DNA of 64,000 nt, taken from the NCBI GenBank assembly GCA_050260775.1, contig JBLNCP010000005.1, forward strand, positions 1-64,000, read 5' to 3'. Both the position numbers and the translations under genes were made by a program. The notes under the pieces are model-generated. The model did not search any database. It had not been told where the DNA came from and saw only the letters and a program-made list of their open reading frames with translations. Below, in pieces: positions 62,120 through 64,000 of this stretch; the stretch's first letter is position 1, and every line of letters begins with the position of its first letter. This DNA comes from CALABS01 sp050260775 (GTDB lineage Bacteria > Pseudomonadota > Alphaproteobacteria > Rhodospirillales > Magnetospirillaceae).

Positions 62120-63634
62120 ATGACCGTCCTTCCCGAGTTCACCGCGTTCCGCGCCAACTACGACGCCGGCAAGCCCCAGGTCGTCTGGCGCACCCTGGTC
62201 GCCGACCTGGAGACCCCGGTTTCCGCCTACCTCAAGCTGGCCAACGGCCAGCCCTACGCCTTCCTGCTGGAATCGGTCGAAGGCGGCGCCGTGCGCGGGC
62301 GCTACTCGGTGCTGGGCCTGAAGCCCGACCTGATCTGGAAGTGCGAGGGCAACCAGGCCTGGATCAATCGCAACGTACGGGCCGGCTCCGGCGCGTTCGA
62401 GCCCTGTCCGGTCGCGGCGGACAAGGGGACGATGGCGTCGCTGCGCGCGCTGATCGCCGAATCCCAGGTCGAGATCCCGCCGAGCCTGCCGCCGATGTCG
62501 GCCGGACTGATCGGCTATATGGGCTACGACATGATCCGGCTGATCGAGCGGCTGCCGGACAACAATCCCGACGAGATCGGCGTGCCGGACGGCATGTTCA
62601 TGCGCCCGACCGTGATGGCGGTGTTCGACAACGTCAACGGCACCCTCACGGCTGTAGTGCCGGTGTGGCCGCGCCCGGGCCTCGACGCCCAGGCGGCGTT
62701 CGACCTCGCCAGCGAGCGGCTCGAACACGTGGTCGAGGCGCTGGAGAGCCCCCTGCCCATCCCCGAATTCGACCGCAGCGAGCACGCGCCGATCCCGGTT
62801 CCCGACGTGTCGCAGGCCGAATACTGCCGCATGGTGGAGAGGGCCAAGGAGTACATCGCCGCGGGCGACATCTTCCAGGTGGTGCTGTCGCAGCGCCTTT
62901 CGGTGCCGTTCAAGCTGCCGCCCTTCTCGCTCTACCGCGCGCTGCGGCGGATGAATCCCAGCCCGTTCCTGTTCTACCTCAATTTCGGCGGCTTCCAGCT
63001 GGTGGGCTCCAGCCCCGAGATCCTGGTGCGTTTGCGCGACGGCGAGGTCACCATCCGCCCCATCGCCGGCACCCGGCGGCGCGGCCTCACCCCCGCCGAG
63101 GACGAGGCGCTGGCGGCCGACCTGCTGGCCGATCCCAAGGAACTGGCCGAGCACCTGATGCTGCTCGACCTCGGCCGCAACGACGTCGGCCGCGTCGCCG
63201 AGATCGGCACGGTCGAGGTGACCAAGAAGATGATCGTCGAGTACTACTCGCACGTCATGCACATCGTCTCCAACGTCGAGGGCCGCATCCGTCCGGATTG
63301 CGACGCCATGGACGCGCTGATGGCCGGCTTCCCGGCCGGCACCGTGTCGGGCGCCCCCAAGATCCGGGCCATGGAAATCATCGACGAGCTCGAGACCAAG
63401 CGCCGCAGCTTCTACGCCGGCTGCATCGGCTACATCGGCGGCAACGGCAACATGGACACCTGCATCGCGCTCCGCACCACCCTGGTCAAGGACGGCATCA
63501 TGTACGTCCAGGCCGGCGCCGGCATCGTCGCCGACTCGGTGCCCGAGAGCGAGCACGAGGAATGCCTGAACAAGGCCCGGGCCCTGATCCGGGCCGCCGA
63601 GGACGCGCTGGACTACACGCTGGTCAAGCAGTAG
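62120..63634 (+). CDS. trpE: anthranilate synthase component I
   Basis: A 504-residue chorismate-using enzyme, the first step of tryptophan synthesis. Motifs include LESVEGGAVRGRYSVLG (near the feedback-inhibition site), SAGLIGYMGYDMIRL, SPEILVRLRDGEVTIRPIAGTRRRG, and HVMHIVSNVEGRI..GFPAGTVSGAPK. The open frame continues far upstream in antisense to ppiD; the true ATG is 62120, 2 bases after the ppiD stop. trpG normally follows in relatives but is not seen here: the next gene is copZ, convergent. Confidence 0.97.
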   Translation: MTVLPEFTAFRANYDAGKPQVVWRTLVADLETPVSAYLKLANGQPYAFLLESVEGGAVRGRYSVLGLKPDLIWKCEGNQAWINRNVRAGSGAFEPCPVAADKGTMASLRALIAESQVEIPPSLPPMSAGLIGYMGYDMIRLIERLPDNNPDEIGVPDGMFMRPTVMAVFDNVNGTLTAVVPVWPRPGLDAQAAFDLASERLEHVVEALESPLPIPEFDRSEHAPIPVPDVSQAEYCRMVERAKEYIAAGDIFQVVLSQRLSVPFKLPPFSLYRALRRMNPSPFLFYLNFGGFQLVGSSPEILVRLRDGEVTIRPIAGTRRRGLTPAEDEALAADLLADPKELAEHLMLLDLGRNDVGRVAEIGTVEVTKKMIVEYYSHVMHIVSNVEGRIRPDCDAMDALMAGFPAGTVSGAPKIRAMEIIDELETKRRSFYAGCIGYIGGNGNMDTCIALRTTLVKDGIMYVQAGAGIVADSVPESEHEECLNKARALIRAAEDALDYTLVKQ

Positions 63635-63644
63635 AGACCACCGC

Positions 63645-63669
63645 CCTGGCCGGGCTGGGCCCGGCCAGG
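63645..63669. terminator. hairpin between convergent trpE and copZ
   Basis: CCTGGCCGGGC-TGG-GCCCGGCCAGG is a perfect 11-bp stem with a 3-base loop, 10 bases past the trpE stop and 22 before the copZ stop. No T-run; likely a shared hairpin barrier. Confidence 0.5.
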
Positions 63670-63691
63670 ACGGCAGACATGGTCGGGGACC

Positions 63692-63892
63692 TCAGGCCGC
63701 CCCGCCGAAGGTGAAGCCGGCGTCGTCGACCGCCTTCCTGACCTGCTGCTCGCTGGCCCCGTCGACGGTGACCGCGGCGGCGGCGAGGTCGACGGTGACC
63801 TTGGCCTCCGGGGCTTCCGCCTTGATGGCGTTCTCCACCGCGCGGGCGCACCCGCCGCAGGTCATCCCGGTCACGCGATATGCTTCAGCCAT
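63692..63892 (-). CDS. copZ: copper chaperone (heavy-metal-associated domain)
   Basis: A 66-residue ferredoxin-like HMA domain with metal motif MTCGGC near the N-terminus and the rest of the beta-alpha-beta fold (AVENAIKAEAPEAKVTVDL, QVRKAVDDAGF). CopZ-type proteins bind Cu(I) and pass it to CopA. ATG 63892 follows AGGAGG; an ATG at 63910 is in frame but lacks an RBS. A CueR-type promoter lies upstream, strongly supporting copper as the metal. Confidence 0.88.
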   Translation of the reverse strand: MAEAYRVTGMTCGGCARAVENAIKAEAPEAKVTVDLAAAAVTVDGASEQQVRKAVDDAGFTFGGAA

Positions 63893-63921
63893 GGCAACCT
63901 CCTGGTTCATGTCGGGGGGAG

Positions 63922-63950
63922 TGTGAACCTTCCCGCCGCGGGAAGGTCAA
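63922..63950 (-). promoter_or_regulatory. CueR-type copper promoter of copZ
   Basis: On the minus strand TTGACC (-35), a 19-base spacer holding CCTTCC-N7-GGAAGG (63928-63946), then CACACT (-10). The dyad matches the CueR operator, and the long 19-base spacer is the hallmark of MerR-family promoters. It overlaps the end of the truncated gene at the right edge. Confidence 0.85.
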
Positions 63951-64000
63951 GTGCCGTTGCCCTCGCCCGCCGCCTGCTGCCGCTTGACGATGGCGGTCAG
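63947..64000 (-). CDS. C-terminal end of a truncated gene at the right edge
   Basis: The last 17 codons before a TGA (reading L-T-A-I-V-K-R-Q-Q-A-A-G-E-G-N-G-T) run off the window. Too short to identify. Its stop overlaps the -35 region of the copZ promoter, so copZ is just downstream of it. A copper-related gene (a CopA-type ATPase or a CueR-type regulator) would fit the context, but nothing in the fragment proves it. Confidence 0.4.
   Translation of the reverse strand: MTAIVKRQQAAGEGNGT

Noticed and set aside
60149..63634. A single 1161-codon frame covering ppiD and trpE
   Set aside because: Its first half is the wrong frame of ppiD; the family-matching part starts at the trpE ATG 62120.

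Overview
This window is a GC-rich chromosomal segment of an alphaproteobacterium, most likely a Rhodospirillales member near Magnetospirillum/Rhodospirillum. That placement is inferred from gene order and gene content, not from a marker gene. Typical alphaproteobacterial blocks are slt/dapA-smpB, lipA next to a Coq10/RatA gene, pdhA-pdhB-pdhC...lpdA with a lipoyl domain fused to PdhB, secG-pyrG-kdsA-eno-ftsB, and ppiD-trpE. I see no phage, plasmid, insertion sequence, rRNA operon or CRISPR array. There is one tRNA (Asp-GTC).

Layout. 0-4 kb: a noncoding left edge with three degenerate T-tract repeats, a TPR/SPOR lipoprotein, a CYTH-CHAD protein, a DUF4169 protein, and tRNA-Asp with a terminator. 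4-11.4 kb: L-lactate dehydrogenase, an ammonium transporter behind a sigma-54-type promoter, an alpha/beta hydrolase, a divergent MarR/fumarylpyruvate-hydrolase-like pair, a large unrecognised protein and a sigma-54 activator. 11.4-16.6 kb: a Slt70-type transglycosylase, a small copper island (PCuAC plus a DUF2946-like protein), dapA-smpB and a YuiH-like molybdopterin protein. 16.6-22.4 kb: a three-gene sensory operon (periplasmic binding protein, membrane histidine kinase, HBM chemoreceptor). 22.5-26.1 kb: an M23 peptidase, pgpA-pncC and several small proteins, including a cyclic-nucleotide-binding protein without an HTH.

26.3-31.9 kb: an acetate/acyl-phosphate node (ackA, a MaoC-Pta fusion, and a divergent ADP-forming acyl-CoA synthetase/GNAT fusion). 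32-39.6 kb: motility and c-di-GMP functions (two GGDEF-EAL proteins, motAB) with a metallo-beta-lactamase-fold hydrolase and a SAM hydroxide adenosyltransferase. 40-42.5 kb: nnrS and a divergent zinc alcohol dehydrogenase sharing an FNR/NNR-like box. 42.5-55.6 kb: lipA, the pyruvate dehydrogenase operon with two unknown embedded genes, ftsB, eno, kdsA, pyrG and secG, almost all on the minus strand. 55.6-56.6 kb: a repeat-rich noncoding stretch with a duplicated palindromic element and an AT-richer insert. 56.6-64 kb: tpiA, a self-contained sulfur cassette (DsrE-TusA-SQR-like flavoprotein-DUF1641), ppiD-trpE, and a copper chaperone behind a textbook CueR-type promoter.

Together the genes describe a flexible heterotroph. 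It has pyruvate and acetate interconversion (PDH, LDH, AckA/Pta), nitrogen-controlled ammonium uptake, a response to nitric oxide or low oxygen, reduced-sulfur handling, copper homeostasis and signalled motility. The least explained elements are the PBP-kinase-chemoreceptor operon, the sulfur cassette placed between tpiA and ppiD, the two unknown genes in the PDH operon, and the dispersed palindromes. All functions are read from sequence by eye; no database search was run.
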